A stretch of 64,000 nucleotides of DNA from an uncultured Bacteroidota bacterium. Its GTDB lineage: Bacteria; Bacteroidota; Bacteroidia; Bacteroidales; VadinHA17. The number at the start of each line of letters is the position of its first letter. Positions within the stretch are counted from its first letter, which is position 1. Location of the stretch: contig CAIMVD010000088.1 in the NCBI GenBank assembly GCA_903844815.1, forward strand, positions 52,572 to 116,571, read 5' to 3'. The translations under genes were made by a program, and so were the position numbers. Under the pieces are notes generated by a model. That model did no database searches and was not told where the DNA came from. It was given only the letters and a program-made list of their open reading frames with translations. Shown here piece by piece: positions 1-9,751 of this stretch.

Positions 1-173
1 CTGCTGAATTAAAAGCTATGAGAGATAGTGGTGCAATAACCATCGCCCAGGACAGTGAAAGCTCAGTTGTTTTCGGTATGCCGGGAGAAGCTATCCGAAT
101 AGGAGGCGTCGATCATATTTTATCAATAGATAAGATAGGTGATACCCTGAATGAACTTGTAAAAAAGATTTGA
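1..173 (+). CDS. cheB: CheB-type protein-glutamate methylesterase, C-terminal end (partial)
   Basis: Only the last 56 codons are inside the window; the reading frame starts at base 3 and ends with TGA at 171-173. The visible residues contain the [13 protein letters not shown] and [12 protein letters not shown] segments that are typical of the C-terminal half of CheB methylesterase catalytic domains, which remove methyl groups from chemoreceptor glutamates in the cytoplasm. The following kinase gene begins 10 bases after the stop, so the two are probably cotranscribed. The N-terminal receiver domain, if there is one, lies outside the window and cannot be judged. Confidence 0.85.
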   Translation, partial: AELKAMRDSGAITIAQDSESSVVFGMPGEAIRIGGVDHILSIDKIGDTLNELVKKI

Positions 174-183
174 TTTTGAAAAA

Positions 184-2343
184 ATGAGTTCACAGGAAAG
201 AAAAATGATTCTGGTTGTCGAGGACAGCCCCACTCAGGCAGAAAAAATAAGGTATCTGCTCGAGAGTTATGATTATGATGTGACAATTAAGCAAAATGGC
301 AGAAAGGCATTGGAGTGGCTGTCGGCAAATAAACCTTCACTTGTCATCTCTGATATTATAATGCCTGAGATAAACGGTTTTCAACTGTGTGAAAAGATAA
401 AAACGGATAAAAGAACGGAGGATATTCCTGTTATTCTGCTTACATCGCTTTCTCATCCCGATGAAGTAATCGACGGTCTTTCATGCGGTGCTGATAGTTT
501 TATTACCAAACCCTACGATAAAGAATACCTTATCTCAAGCATTCAGAAATTTCTTTCGGAACCTGTTGATTCGGGTATTGAAAAAGATAATCTGGGAATT
601 GAGATTTTCTACGGTGGAATAAAGAGAGTGATTCATATCCGACCGCAAAAGGTGGTTAATTTCCTCCTGAATATATATCAGGGAACCATCCAGCGTAACA
701 GTGAACTCATTCATACCCAGAACGAACTGCAACTGTTGAACGAAAAACTGGAGGACCTCGTTGAGGAGAGAACAAAGAAACTGAGAGAAAGCGAAAAAAA
801 GATCCTCGCCTTTAATGCTGAACTTGAGCAAAGGATACTCGAACGAACCGCACAGCTTGAGGCAGCAAATAAAGCCAAGAGTGAGTTCCTGGCCAATATG
901 AGCCATGAAATCCGTACTCCCATGAATGCAGTTCTGGGTTATGCAGAACTCCTGGGTTTGATGATTGAGGATACAACTCAGAAGGATTATATCGAATCAA
1001 TTAAGATTAGCGGGAGAAGCCTTCTGACACTGATTAACGATATTCTCGACCTCTCCAAAATTGAGGCAGGAAAGCTTGATCTGCATTTAGATCTGATCAA
1101 TTCTGTCTCATTCTTTGCCGAATTTGAACGTATTTTTTCTTTAAGACTGTCTGAAAAAGGGCTGAAATTTATTCTTGATATATCGCCGGATACTCCTTTA
1201 GGTATCCGTATCGATGACTCAAGATTGCGACAGATCATTCTTAACCTGATTGGCAATGCTATAAAATTTACAAACAATGGAACGATAACTCTCAAAGTTT
1301 CTATTGAAAATAACCAAACCATCACTCATCCAAGCGGTAAAACTGAGGATATTCTTGACCTGATTATTGATGTCATCGATACAGGGATCGGGATCTCACA
1401 TGAAATGCAGGAAGAGGTTTTTAATCCTTTTGTACAGGTTCATAATCAGAATGCAAAAAAGTATGGGGGTACAGGCCTTGGTTTATCAATTACCCAGCGG
1501 CTTATTCAACTCATGAACGGGACGATCTCACTTGCTTCGCATTTGAATGAAGGCAGCAGTTTCAGGGTTGTGATTCCCGGGATTTCCTGCCTTAGTGAAT
1601 TTGCCGACAGATCAAACGAGTATTTTATCGATCCGAAAGATATGAAGTTTGACAAGGCTATAATAATTGTTGCAGATGACGTTGAAAACAACAGGAGATA
1701 TCTTGTTGAAGCTCTCAGGAAATCAGATTTTGAGATTCTCGAAGCCGAAGACGGTCATGCGGCTCTCGCTCTCGCAAAAAAAATAGTACCCGATCTGATT
1801 ATTACTGATCTTGCCATGCCTGGCCTTAACGGATTCGAATTACTGGATAAATTGAAATCCGACGATTCTCTCAAGCACATACCTGTGATAGCCTATTCTG
1901 CAATGGTTATGAATGACCAGAAAAATCGCATTCATGAACATGAGTTTGCGGGATTACTTATTAAACCGCTTGAGATAAAAAGGTTATATCTGGAACTGAT
2001 GAAAATCCTGCCTTATAAATCATTGGTGGGACCAGGTGAACAACAATCTCTTTCCGAAATAAACATAGTTGAGGAGATAATTGATCTTCAGGGGCTGATG
2101 GATTCTCTTAATAGCACCTTCAATACAATCTGGAAGACCTTTGAAATTACCCAGCCATTAAATGATGTTACAGATTTTGGAAACAAGATCGCTGAGCTGG
2201 GAAGAAAACACAATGCATCATTATTAGTCGGATATGGAGAAGAATTGGTTAGTGCTTCGAATAGCTTCAATATAGAGTCAATTCTGAAGCATATCAGGAA
2301 ATACCCCCAGATGATTGAACTCCTGGCTGATTCAAAAAGCTAA
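184..2343 (+). CDS. Hybrid histidine kinase: REC-HisKA-HATPase-REC with HPt-like tail
   Basis: A 719-residue cytoplasmic signalling protein with no membrane segment. Residues 8-125 are a receiver with D13/D14, phosphoacceptor D57, T87 and K109. A coiled-coil linker (about 175-235) leads to the HisKA box HEIRTPMN with H241, then a HATPase domain with the N box [12 protein letters not shown] near 350, DTGIGI near 399 and GGTGLGLSI near 429. A second receiver (about 495-610) has its phosphoacceptor at D542. The last 80 residues look helical and resemble the HPt-like tails of Bacteroidota hybrid kinases; the sequence GRKHNASLL contains a histidine but not the usual HxLKG pattern. Placed after cheB and before a REC-SpoIIE phosphatase, it probably takes its input through the N-terminal receiver rather than from a sensor domain. 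The ligand is unknown. Confidence 0.93.
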   Translation: MSSQERKMILVVEDSPTQAEKIRYLLESYDYDVTIKQNGRKALEWLSANKPSLVISDIIMPEINGFQLCEKIKTDKRTEDIPVILLTSLSHPDEVIDGLSCGADSFITKPYDKEYLISSIQKFLSEPVDSGIEKDNLGIEIFYGGIKRVIHIRPQKVVNFLLNIYQGTIQRNSELIHTQNELQLLNEKLEDLVEERTKKLRESEKKILAFNAELEQRILERTAQLEAANKAKSEFLANMSHEIRTPMNAVLGYAELLGLMIEDTTQKDYIESIKISGRSLLTLINDILDLSKIEAGKLDLHLDLINSVSFFAEFERIFSLRLSEKGLKFILDISPDTPLGIRIDDSRLRQIILNLIGNAIKFTNNGTITLKVSIENNQTITHPSGKTEDILDLIIDVIDTGIGISHEMQEEVFNPFVQVHNQNAKKYGGTGLGLSITQRLIQLMNGTISLASHLNEGSSFRVVIPGISCLSEFADRSNEYFIDPKDMKFDKAIIIVADDVENNRRYLVEALRKSDFEILEAEDGHAALALAKKIVPDLIITDLAMPGLNGFELLDKLKSDDSLKHIPVIAYSAMVMNDQKNRIHEHEFAGLLIKPLEIKRLYLELMKILPYKSLVGPGEQQSLSEINIVEEIIDLQGLMDSLNSTFNTIWKTFEITQPLNDVTDFGNKIAELGRKHNASLLVGYGEELVSASNSFNIESILKHIRKYPQMIELLADSKS

Positions 2344-2427
2344 TTAAATATCTGATAATGTTTGATTTAAACCTTAAGGAGATATTGCGATTGTTAAAAA
2401 ACCTTTTTTTTATAACTTTTTTGTTTG

Positions 2428-3621
2428 ATGAATCAAAATGATATTACTTCTCCGCCTTCAATATTAATTGTAGATGATAATGTTAATAATCTTCAGGTTC
2501 TCGGAGGATTTCTGAAGAGCGAAGGCATGCAGATTGAGTTTGCCATAAATGGAATCTCAGCGCTGAACTGGCTCGACAAGCGATTGTTTGACCTTATTTT
2601 GATTGACATTATGATGCCAGGGATGGATGGTTTTGATGTGTGTTCCAGAATAAAACAGAATCCTGCTACCTCTGAAATTCCGATTATTTTTATTACGGCT
2701 AAAACTGATTCGGAAAGCGTTATCAGAGGATTTGAACTTGGAGCTGTTGACTATATCACAAAACCTTTCATTCATAGTGAATTACTGGCAAGGGTCAGGA
2801 CGCAGTTGAATATCAGGAAATCGCAGGAACAGAATCAGGCTTATCTGAAAGAAATTGAAAGGAGGAACAGGGATATAAACGCAAGTATTGATTATGCAAA
2901 GCATATTCAGGATGCAGTAATGAGCAGATCGCATAATTACTTACAGTACCTCCAGGAACATTTCTCAATTTATCTTCCAAAAGATATCCTTAGCGGTGAT
3001 TTTTTCTGGGTATATAAAGTTGAATCAAAGATCATTATTGCCGTCATGGATTGTACGGGTCATGGTGTTCCCGGTGCGCTTATGAGCATACTTGGGATTG
3101 CATTGCTTAATGAAACGGTCCTGCACGATCATATTATACAGCCAAATATAATTCTTGAGAGTCTTCGTTCAAAAATCATCATGGCCCTGGCCCAAAGAAC
3201 GGGAAATGATCATGTCAAGGATGGAATTGAAGGCTCGGTAATCTGTTTTGATACTGAAACGAAAAAGCTTCAGTACTCGGGGGCCTTTAATCCGCTGATC
3301 ATCATGTGTAATGGCGAAATGACAGAAATAAAGGCAGACAGGTTTCCGATAGGTTATCATGATACTTATGAGAGTTTTACTCTCCATGAATTATTTATTG
3401 ACAGGGATGAAACCATCTACCTCTTCTCCGATGGTATTATTGATCAGTTTGGTGGTCTTAAGGATAAGCGATTTATGCTTGAACACCTTAAAGAAATAAT
3501 TTATCTGAACCATAACGAGAGTATGGAAAGACAGAAGGAATTGCTGTTAAGTGAACTCGATGACTGGAAAGGGGATCTGGATCAGACAGATGATATATTG
3601 ATCCTGGGGATAAGGTTTTAG
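2428..3621 (+). CDS. Response regulator with SpoIIE/PP2C serine phosphatase output
   Basis: The start is taken as ATG 2428; an in-frame TTG at 2425 is less likely. Residues 11-125 form a receiver with phosphoacceptor D60 in ILIDIMMPG, followed by a short coiled linker and a SpoIIE-type PP2C phosphatase (about 165-395) with the metal-binding motifs SGDFFWVY, DCTGHGVPGALMS and, near the end, DQTDDILIL. Such RsbU-like proteins dephosphorylate an anti-anti-sigma or similar serine-phosphorylated partner when the receiver is phosphorylated. No anti-sigma factor or STAS protein is encoded nearby, so the substrate is unknown. Its position just downstream of the hybrid kinase suggests one phosphorelay. 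The stop codon abuts the stop codon of the convergent downstream gene. Confidence 0.92.
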   Translation: MNQNDITSPPSILIVDDNVNNLQVLGGFLKSEGMQIEFAINGISALNWLDKRLFDLILIDIMMPGMDGFDVCSRIKQNPATSEIPIIFITAKTDSESVIRGFELGAVDYITKPFIHSELLARVRTQLNIRKSQEQNQAYLKEIERRNRDINASIDYAKHIQDAVMSRSHNYLQYLQEHFSIYLPKDILSGDFFWVYKVESKIIIAVMDCTGHGVPGALMSILGIALLNETVLHDHIIQPNIILESLRSKIIMALAQRTGNDHVKDGIEGSVICFDTETKKLQYSGAFNPLIIMCNGEMTEIKADRFPIGYHDTYESFTLHELFIDRDETIYLFSDGIIDQFGGLKDKRFMLEHLKEIIYLNHNESMERQKELLLSELDDWKGDLDQTDDILILGIRF

Positions 3622-3627
3622 CTAAAA
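3616..3627. other. 12-bp perfect palindrome carrying both convergent stop codons
   Basis: TTTTAGCTAAAA is its own reverse complement. The TAG stop of the phosphatase gene (3619-3621) and the TAG stop of the minus-strand membrane protein (3622-3624) sit back to back in its centre, so the convergent genes have no spacer. It may act as a weak bidirectional transcription end, but no longer stem is visible. Confidence 0.5.
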
Positions 3628-4305
3628 AATCCTGAAAATAACAATTACAATCGCAATACTTGCTGAAGTAATAATTGCAAGGGGTTTCCAGTTGAATTCG
3701 AATATTTTTCTGACTTCATGTCCAAGCTTAATGGTCAGGAATGACAGCAAGAAGAATTTTATGCCCTGGCTGGCTATGGTCGACGCAAAAAAGACGAACA
3801 AATTCATATCAAATACTCCTGATGTTATCGACAAAATGTTGTAGGGAAGAGGAAGCGCTATTGATAGAAATAATATCCCTGCTCCCCATTTATCATATAG
3901 TATCTGCACCTTGTCGTATCCGGTTTCCGTAAATCCGGGAATAATATCGAACAGAAATTTTGCCACTCCGGTAAACTCTCCGTCAGGCGTGATCCACGCG
4001 AAATGACCGATTGCATATCCTGCAACAGCACCTGCCAATGTCCCCAGCAATCCTATTAATGCATTTTTATAAGCATTCTCAGGGTTCAGCAGATTAAGAG
4101 CAATCAGAAGCACAAATACAGGCAGGGTAAAAAAAGAAGCTTCGGCAAATGCAACTATAAAAAGTATCCACAATGACAGCCTTGTATGTGCCCATCTTAC
4201 GTTAAAAGCATGGATTCTGTTATAAATATTTTTAGTCGGGAATATCACTTGTGTTTTTTTTCGTACTTCTGTCCTTATACAGTTTAGTTGCGCAAAAATT
4301 GCCAA
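3622..4305 (-). CDS. YqaA/DedA-like (SNARE-associated) inner-membrane protein
   Basis: Up to 227 residues with several hydrophobic helices (about 43-70, 80-105, 150-175, 180-197 and 207-225). The segment FAEASFF followed by FVLLIALNLLNP matches the re-entrant region of the YqaA branch of the VTT/DedA family, membrane proteins linked to lipid scrambling and membrane homeostasis. The start is unclear: the frame has no ATG before the conserved part. TTG at 4303-4305 gives 227 residues; GTG at 4246-4248 gives 208, closer to the length usual for the family. Transcribed away from the SPFH gene across a 213-base intergenic stretch. Confidence 0.75.
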   Translation of the reverse strand: MAIFAQLNCIRTEVRKKTQVIFPTKNIYNRIHAFNVRWAHTRLSLWILFIVAFAEASFFTLPVFVLLIALNLLNPENAYKNALIGLLGTLAGAVAGYAIGHFAWITPDGEFTGVAKFLFDIIPGFTETGYDKVQILYDKWGAGILFLSIALPLPYNILSITSGVFDMNLFVFFASTIASQGIKFFLLSFLTIKLGHEVRKIFEFNWKPLAIITSASIAIVIVIFRIF

Positions 4306-4518
4306 TTTTTATATCAATTAAACTTAAAGAGAAGTTAAAAATTTGTTAAATGATGAATTACAGGTAATTAAAGATTGATAAACTTTCATAACGATAAAAT
4401 CCGGGTTTTTATTTATGGTTTTTTCTTTCTCAGACCTGATTCGCCGATTAAACGGATTCTGATTTTTCTGATTATATTTACAGCTTATATTTTTTTCATA
4501 AACTAAAACTCTTAAATC

Positions 4519-5415
4519 ATGTCCGTCATTCTTCTTGGAATCGTTGTTTTGATAATTGGATTTCTTGCGACCGGTCCTGGCACTCCCTTGAAGCCCTATG
4601 CGTCGGTCATTAAACTCGTTGGACTTATTGCCGTAATAGCAGGTTTTTCTATGTCTGCCATTGTTCAGGTTGAGCCCGGAGAGGTTGGTGTACAAAAGCT
4701 TTTCGGAAAAGTAAATAACAATATTCTGGAAAGCGGACTTAACCTGATTAATCCGCTTGCGAAAGTGGTAACCTTTGATGTCAGAACCGAAAACTATACG
4801 ATGTCGGGAGTACAGGACGAAGGAACGAAACAGGGAGATGATGCCATCCGCGTGTTATCAGCCGACGGACTTGAAGTTATTGTCGATCTTACCGTTCTTT
4901 ATAAGGTACTACCTACTGAGGCGCCTCGTATACTAAAAGAGGTTGGGACCGATTACAGAAATGTTGTTGTAAGGCCTATATGCAGGACCAGAATAAGAGA
5001 TAACGCAGTTTACTATGATGCAGTGGCATTATATTCAAGCAAAAGGGATGAGTTTCAGTCGAAAATATTTTCTTCGATTGAAAATGATCTGAAATCGAGA
5101 GGACTTGTGCTCGAGCAACTGCTTGTCAGGAACATTACCCTGCCTGAATCGGTAAAGGCAACAATCGAATCGAAGATTAACGCAGAACAGGATGCACAGA
5201 AGATGACATTCGTACTTCAGAAAGAACGTCAGGAAGCTGAACGTAAACGAGTTGAAGCGCAGGGTATTGCTGATTATCAGAAAATCCTTAGCACAGGGCT
5301 TAGTGACAAGCTTTTGCAGTATGAAATGATTAAGGCCATCTCCGCTTCGCCTAATTCCAAACTGATATTTATGACCAACGGGAAGAATCTCCCGGTAATG
5401 GTCGATACAAAATAG
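4519..5415 (+). CDS. SPFH/band-7 (prohibitin-type) membrane protein
   Basis: 298 residues. Two N-terminal hydrophobic segments (about 3-20 and 31-50) anchor the protein; an SPFH domain follows, beginning with VEPGEVGVQKLFGKV and ending near residue 220, then an alanine- and glutamate-rich coiled coil (AEQDAQKMTFVLQKERQEAE). Prohibitin and stomatin relatives form large membrane rings that act as scaffolds or regulate membrane proteases; I cannot assign a partner here. A monocistronic unit is likely: the gene has a divergent upstream neighbour and a hairpin terminator just downstream. Confidence 0.88.
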   Translation: MSVILLGIVVLIIGFLATGPGTPLKPYASVIKLVGLIAVIAGFSMSAIVQVEPGEVGVQKLFGKVNNNILESGLNLINPLAKVVTFDVRTENYTMSGVQDEGTKQGDDAIRVLSADGLEVIVDLTVLYKVLPTEAPRILKEVGTDYRNVVVRPICRTRIRDNAVYYDAVALYSSKRDEFQSKIFSSIENDLKSRGLVLEQLLVRNITLPESVKATIESKINAEQDAQKMTFVLQKERQEAERKRVEAQGIADYQKILSTGLSDKLLQYEMIKAISASPNSKLIFMTNGKNLPVMVDTK

Positions 5416-5440
5416 ACAAGCATAGAGCCTGAAGAATAAC

Positions 5441-5484
5441 TCATGAGAAAGATCATTTTACATGGTCTTCTCATGCTTTTTTTG
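5441..5484 (+). terminator. Rho-independent terminator after the SPFH gene
   Basis: Stem CATGAGAA(A)GATC pairs with GGTCTTCTCATG around the loop ATTTTACAT and is followed by a run of seven T. One bulged A and one wobble pair are present. It lies about 25 bases after the stop codon. Confidence 0.75.
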
Positions 5485-5597
5485 CCATTTTTCAAGGTTC
5501 CCCTGATCCTGCTTTTTTGTAAATAAAGGCAGAGCAATAGATCTGCTGATTAAGGAGACTTGAAGGGTAGGGGTTTTGAACAGTTGTTGTGACGCGA

Positions 5598-6317
5598 TTA
5601 CTGGAATAATTCGATCTCTTCATCATCCATTACCTCGATAAGCTTCCCGTCATCACATTTAAAAGTTCTGGCATTGAATTTTTTAAGAAGCGTGTAGTTA
5701 TGTGTGGCAACAATTACTGCTCTTCCTGTTTTACTTATGTCCTGCAGAAGCCTGAAAATGCCTTCTGAAGTCTCCGGGTCAAGATTTCCTGTTGGCTCAT
5801 CTGCAAGGATAATATCAGGGTCATTTAAAAGCGCTCTGGCAATTACTACTCGCTGTTGTTCACCACCCGAGAGCTGATGCGGCATCTTGTATCCCTTCAG
5901 CCCGAGACCCACCTTTTCAAGCACTTCTCCTATTCTTGAGTTAATGACTTCCTTCTCTTTCCAACCTGTTGCCCTGAGAACAAATTCAAGGTTGTCGTTT
6001 ACCGACCGGTCGATCAGAAGTTGAAAATCCTGAAATACGATACCGATTTTTCTGCGCAGAAACGGGATTTCCCTCTTTTTTAAGGTTGACAGGTTATATC
6101 CGGCAACAAGCCCTGCACCATCTCTCAGAGGAATCTGTGCATTGATGGTTTTGATAAGACTCGACTTTCCGCTGCCTACTTTTCCGACGAGATACAGGAA
6201 TTCACCCTTTCGAACGCTCAGGTTAACAGCAGAAAGTACAAGGTGATCCTGCTGCCATATCGAACAGCCAACTAGCTCAATTATCACATCCAGTGGAAGG
6301 TTTTCCTGCATTTTCAT
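5598..6317 (-). CDS. ftsE: FtsE-type ABC transporter ATP-binding protein
   Basis: 239 residues forming one complete ABC ATPase: Walker A GKVGSGKS (45-52), Q-loop VFQDFQLL around 96, signature LSGGEQ (149-154), Walker B ILADE (170-174) and H-loop H206. The FQDFQLL sequence, the short length and the lack of a fused membrane domain fit FtsE, which with FtsX controls septal peptidoglycan hydrolases at the cytoplasmic face of the division site. FtsX is not adjacent, as is usual in Bacteroidota. A LolD/MacB-type ATPase is the main alternative. Monocistronic on the minus strand. Confidence 0.82.
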   Translation of the reverse strand: MKMQENLPLDVIIELVGCSIWQQDHLVLSAVNLSVRKGEFLYLVGKVGSGKSSLIKTINAQIPLRDGAGLVAGYNLSTLKKREIPFLRRKIGIVFQDFQLLIDRSVNDNLEFVLRATGWKEKEVINSRIGEVLEKVGLGLKGYKMPHQLSGGEQQRVVIARALLNDPDIILADEPTGNLDPETSEGIFRLLQDISKTGRAVIVATHNYTLLKKFNARTFKCDDGKLIEVMDDEEIELFQ

Positions 6318-6492
6318 TTAATTTGACATGCAAAATAAGGAAAGAATTGACAATTAACATTTATATGTTAATAAAATCAGTAATAAAGGCCTGAAGCGGG
6401 CGTTTAATAGTTGTAATTTTACACTTATCCGGTAACTTAAAACTTTTAATGCAATTAGTTTTAAATATGAATGTTATGAACCCGGTCAATTT

Positions 6493-6523
6493 GCCGGGAC
6501 GGATTTTAATCCACCATGCCGGC
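6493..6523. repeat. REP-like hairpin with GGATTTTAATCC core
   Basis: Outer arms GCCGG and CCGGC enclose the core GGATT-TT-AATCC, so the sequence can fold as a two-tier hairpin. The core matches two further elements at 18797-18819 and 18853-18875. It lies 18 bases upstream of the TPR gene's first ATG. Confidence 0.5.
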
Positions 6524-6540
6524 GACAAAAAAAATAAGTT

Positions 6541-9500
6541 ATGAACAGAAAAGCTGAAATCCTGTCACCATTTTTTATTGATACGACAAACCTCCCGTTA
6601 CGCAAAAATCAATTCGGGCATTCCCATTTTCTGCATCCTGAAACGATACATGGCGGACATAAGGCCGGTGTGCCTTCAGGGCTGGCCATGTATCTGATTC
6701 CCTTGCTATTCATGTTGATTCTGTCGGAATTTAATTGTAATTCCCAAATGCCATTTACAATCTCTGAATCCGGATCGGAATTTAACAGGGCAATGGAACT
6801 TTTTAATAAGGAGAAATATCCTGCTGCGATAAGGTTATTCGATTCTTATGTGGCCGAGGGAAGTCATTCCGCCCTGTTAAAAGTGTCCGAAGCTCAGTAT
6901 TATAGTGCTTTGGCTTCTGTGAGTCTCTTTAATTCCGATGCTGAATTCCGAATGCTGAATTATATCCTCGAGCATCCTGAAAGTCCTAAACTCAACGAGG
7001 CACGGCTTGCCCTTGGAGATTATTTCTACCAGGTTAAAAACTACAGGAAGGCTGTATCTTACTATGAAACGGTAAACAGACAGGAACTTGGGAGCGAAAA
7101 GCTCACGGAATATTTTTTCAGGCTTGGATACTCTCTTTATATAAAAGGCGATAAAGACAAGGCTCTCCTTATGTTTTCTGAAATCAAGGACATTGATACC
7201 GATTATACTCCGCCTGCTATTTATTATTACTCCCAGATCGCTTATGAAAAGCAGATGTACCAGACAGCACTTGAGGGATTTAAACGATTGACAGAGGACG
7301 AGACTTTCGGGCAGATTGTACCTTTCTACATAGTACAGATACTCTATATTCAGAAAGATTACGACGGGATCCTCGCAATTGCGCCAGGACTGCTCGATTC
7401 TGCAGCAAAGGAAAGGGCAACCGAGTTGTACCGTTTTATAGGTGACGCTTATTATAACAAGGGCATGTACGCCGAAGCTTTGCCCTATCTCGAGAAGTAC
7501 AGGGATTCTGCTAAGTTATCGCAGAGAGAAGAAAAATATCAGCTTGGCTATTGTTACTACAAAACAGGAGCAACTGATAAGGCAATAAAGCTTTTGCTTG
7601 AGGTTGATGCAGTAAATGATATCCTTAGCCAGAATTCCTGGAATGTTCTTGGAGACTGTTACCTTCTGAAAAGCGACAAGAAGAGAGCTCAGTACGCATT
7701 CGGTCAGGCGGCTAAACTCGATTTTGATAAAACACTCAGGGAAGAATCGCTGTTTAATTATGCCAAGCTGACTTATGAACTTTCATATTCTCCTTTCGGT
7801 GAGGCAATTGCTTCTTTTCAGGAATACATTGACAGGTATCCGGGTTCAGCCAGGATCCAGGAGGTATATGATTATCTCGTTGAGACACTTATGCAGGCAA
7901 AAAATTATTCCGCTGCTCTTTCAGCTCTTGACAGGATTCCGGAGAAGGATAGTAAACTGGAACAGGCTTATCAGAGGGTAGCCTTTTTCAGGGGGCTTCA
8001 ACTTTTTAAGAATCTGGAAATTGAGGCCTCGATTGACATGTTTGAGAAATCCCTTAAATATCAGAAATATAGCCGTATGATTATGGCACGGACATACTAC
8101 TGGAAAGGCGAAGCACTATACCGGCTAAGCGATTTTCAGGAAGCAAAGGATGATTATGAAAAATTCATTGGAATACCTGGCTCATCCCGGCTGGCTGAGA
8201 ACAATCTTGTACTCTATAACCTGGCATACACCTGTTTTAACCTGAAGGATTACAGCACCAGCCTGACACATCTCCTGAATTTCGAATCCTCCCCCGGAAA
8301 TGCGGCGCCTGAAATAGTCGCAGATGCAAGAAACAGAATAGCTGACTGTTATTATGTTGCAACCAGCTACCAGCAGGCTATTAATTATTATAATAGAGTT
8401 ATAGCATCGGGTAGCCCGAATGCTGACTATGCTATGTTCAGGAAAGGATTTTGTATGGGTCTCATGAATGATGAGAGGGGAAAGGTCGATGTTCTTACTT
8501 CCCTGATGTCAAAGTATCCTTCATCTTCTACAACCCCTGAGGCGTTGTTTGAAAGAGGCCGTGCCTATACAGTGCTGGAAGACTTTCAACATGGGGAGGA
8601 AGACTTTAATACAATCATTTCCGGCTTTCCTTCCACTCCCTTTGTTCCAATGGCAATGGTTCAGCTGGGCCTTATCTATTATAACAAGGGCGAGAATGAA
8701 AAAGCAATCTCACAATACAAAAAGGTTATTGAAAACTATGGTTCAACACCAGAGGCACGCAATGCTATGACCGGGCTTAAGAATACCTATGTCGAAATGA
8801 ATGATGTGGAGAAATATTTTGCCTATGTTAAAACTATAGGCGGATATGGCGACGTAAATACCGCCGAAAAGGATTCTCTTGTGTACAATTCAGGTGAAAA
8901 CCTCTATACTTCGGGAAAATATGATAAGGCCGCGGAAACCTTTAAAAATTACCTGGGTGAGTTTCCAAACGGGACTTTCAGGAGCAATGCGCAATTTTAT
9001 CTGGCCGAAAGCCTCAGGACTGCAGGAAATAAAGAAGAAGCCCTGAAATACTACACTGATGTGACAAATGAACCTGGCAACCAGTTCCTCGAACAGTCGT
9101 TAATAATATCAGCTTCAATGATGTTCGAAAATGAGGACTATACATCCGCTCTCGGAAACTACGAGAAACTTGAAAATGTTGCATCTAATGACGCCAACAA
9201 GCTTACAGCTCTCAGGGGGCAGCTAAGGTCTGCTTATGAGGAGGGCGATGCGGCTAAGACTATAACTGCAGCCAGTAAAATAGGCGGCACTCCAAATGTT
9301 CCGGAAGAACTGGTTCGCGCAGCAACCTTTATGAAGGCAAAAGCTAATTATAGTCTCAATAAATTCGATGAAGCTCTTTCCGATTTCAGGAAAGTAGCGA
9401 AGGAAGTTACCAGCGCGGAAGGAGCCGAATCGAAATACAGGGTTGCTGAGCTTTTGAATAAACAGGATAAGCCGGAGGAATCTGAGAGGGTAATTACAGA

Positions 9501-9699
9501 GTTCATCGACCAGAAATCGCCTCATCAGTTCTGGATGGCACGAATGTTTCTTCTTCTTGCAGATATAAGTATCAAAAAGGGAGACGGGCTTCAGGCAAGA
9601 GCGACTCTTCAGAGTCTGAAAGATTATTATACGGTTACCGATGACGGCATTTTGGATGAGGTGAAAACACGTCTGGACAAGCTTGATGAAAAAAAATAA
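6541..9699 (+). CDS. Giant tetratricopeptide-repeat protein, exported or membrane-anchored
   Basis: 1052 residues built almost wholly of TPR units, with many A-x-x-x-Y/F-x-x-A/G and Y-P repeats such as YFRLGYSLYIKGDKDKALL, YYNKGMYAEALPYLEKY and YNKGENEKAISQYKKV. The only hydrophobic stretch is MYLIPLLFMLILSEF (about 50-64), so the first 49 residues are either a cytoplasmic extension or an over-called start. ATG 6688 would begin at that segment, but it lacks a basic n-region. The gene is followed 52 bases later by an outer-membrane barrel gene. This TPR-plus-barrel pairing suggests a periplasmic scaffold that works with the barrel. The function is not known. A REP-like hairpin lies just upstream. 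Confidence 0.85.
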   Translation: MNRKAEILSPFFIDTTNLPLRKNQFGHSHFLHPETIHGGHKAGVPSGLAMYLIPLLFMLILSEFNCNSQMPFTISESGSEFNRAMELFNKEKYPAAIRLFDSYVAEGSHSALLKVSEAQYYSALASVSLFNSDAEFRMLNYILEHPESPKLNEARLALGDYFYQVKNYRKAVSYYETVNRQELGSEKLTEYFFRLGYSLYIKGDKDKALLMFSEIKDIDTDYTPPAIYYYSQIAYEKQMYQTALEGFKRLTEDETFGQIVPFYIVQILYIQKDYDGILAIAPGLLDSAAKERATELYRFIGDAYYNKGMYAEALPYLEKYRDSAKLSQREEKYQLGYCYYKTGATDKAIKLLLEVDAVNDILSQNSWNVLGDCYLLKSDKKRAQYAFGQAAKLDFDKTLREESLFNYAKLTYELSYSPFGEAIASFQEYIDRYPGSARIQEVYDYLVETLMQAKNYSAALSALDRIPEKDSKLEQAYQRVAFFRGLQLFKNLEIEASIDMFEKSLKYQKYSRMIMARTYYWKGEALYRLSDFQEAKDDYEKFIGIPGSSRLAENNLVLYNLAYTCFNLKDYSTSLTHLLNFESSPGNAAPEIVADARNRIADCYYVATSYQQAINYYNRVIASGSPNADYAMFRKGFCMGLMNDERGKVDVLTSLMSKYPSSSTTPEALFERGRAYTVLEDFQHGEEDFNTIISGFPSTPFVPMAMVQLGLIYYNKGENEKAISQYKKVIENYGSTPEARNAMTGLKNTYVEMNDVEKYFAYVKTIGGYGDVNTAEKDSLVYNSGENLYTSGKYDKAAETFKNYLGEFPNGTFRSNAQFYLAESLRTAGNKEEALKYYTDVTNEPGNQFLEQSLIISASMMFENEDYTSALGNYEKLENVASNDANKLTALRGQLRSAYEEGDAAKTITAASKIGGTPNVPEELVRAATFMKAKANYSLNKFDEALSDFRKVAKEVTSAEGAESKYRVAELLNKQDKPEESERVITEFIDQKSPHQFWMARMFLLLADISIKKGDGLQARATLQSLKDYYTVTDDGILDEVKTRLDKLDEKK

Positions 9700-9751
9700 G
9701 ATATTGACATATTTTACAGCATTAAAGAAGCATAACTGAAACAAGTCTGAA

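Noticed and set aside
2344..2427. Terminator in the T-rich gap after the hybrid kinase gene
   Set aside because: There is a T run but no stem precedes it; the two signalling genes may be cotranscribed.
9223..9744. 173-codon minus-strand frame opposite the TPR gene
   Set aside because: Cysteine- and phenylalanine-rich shadow of the TPR coding strand with no recognisable motif.
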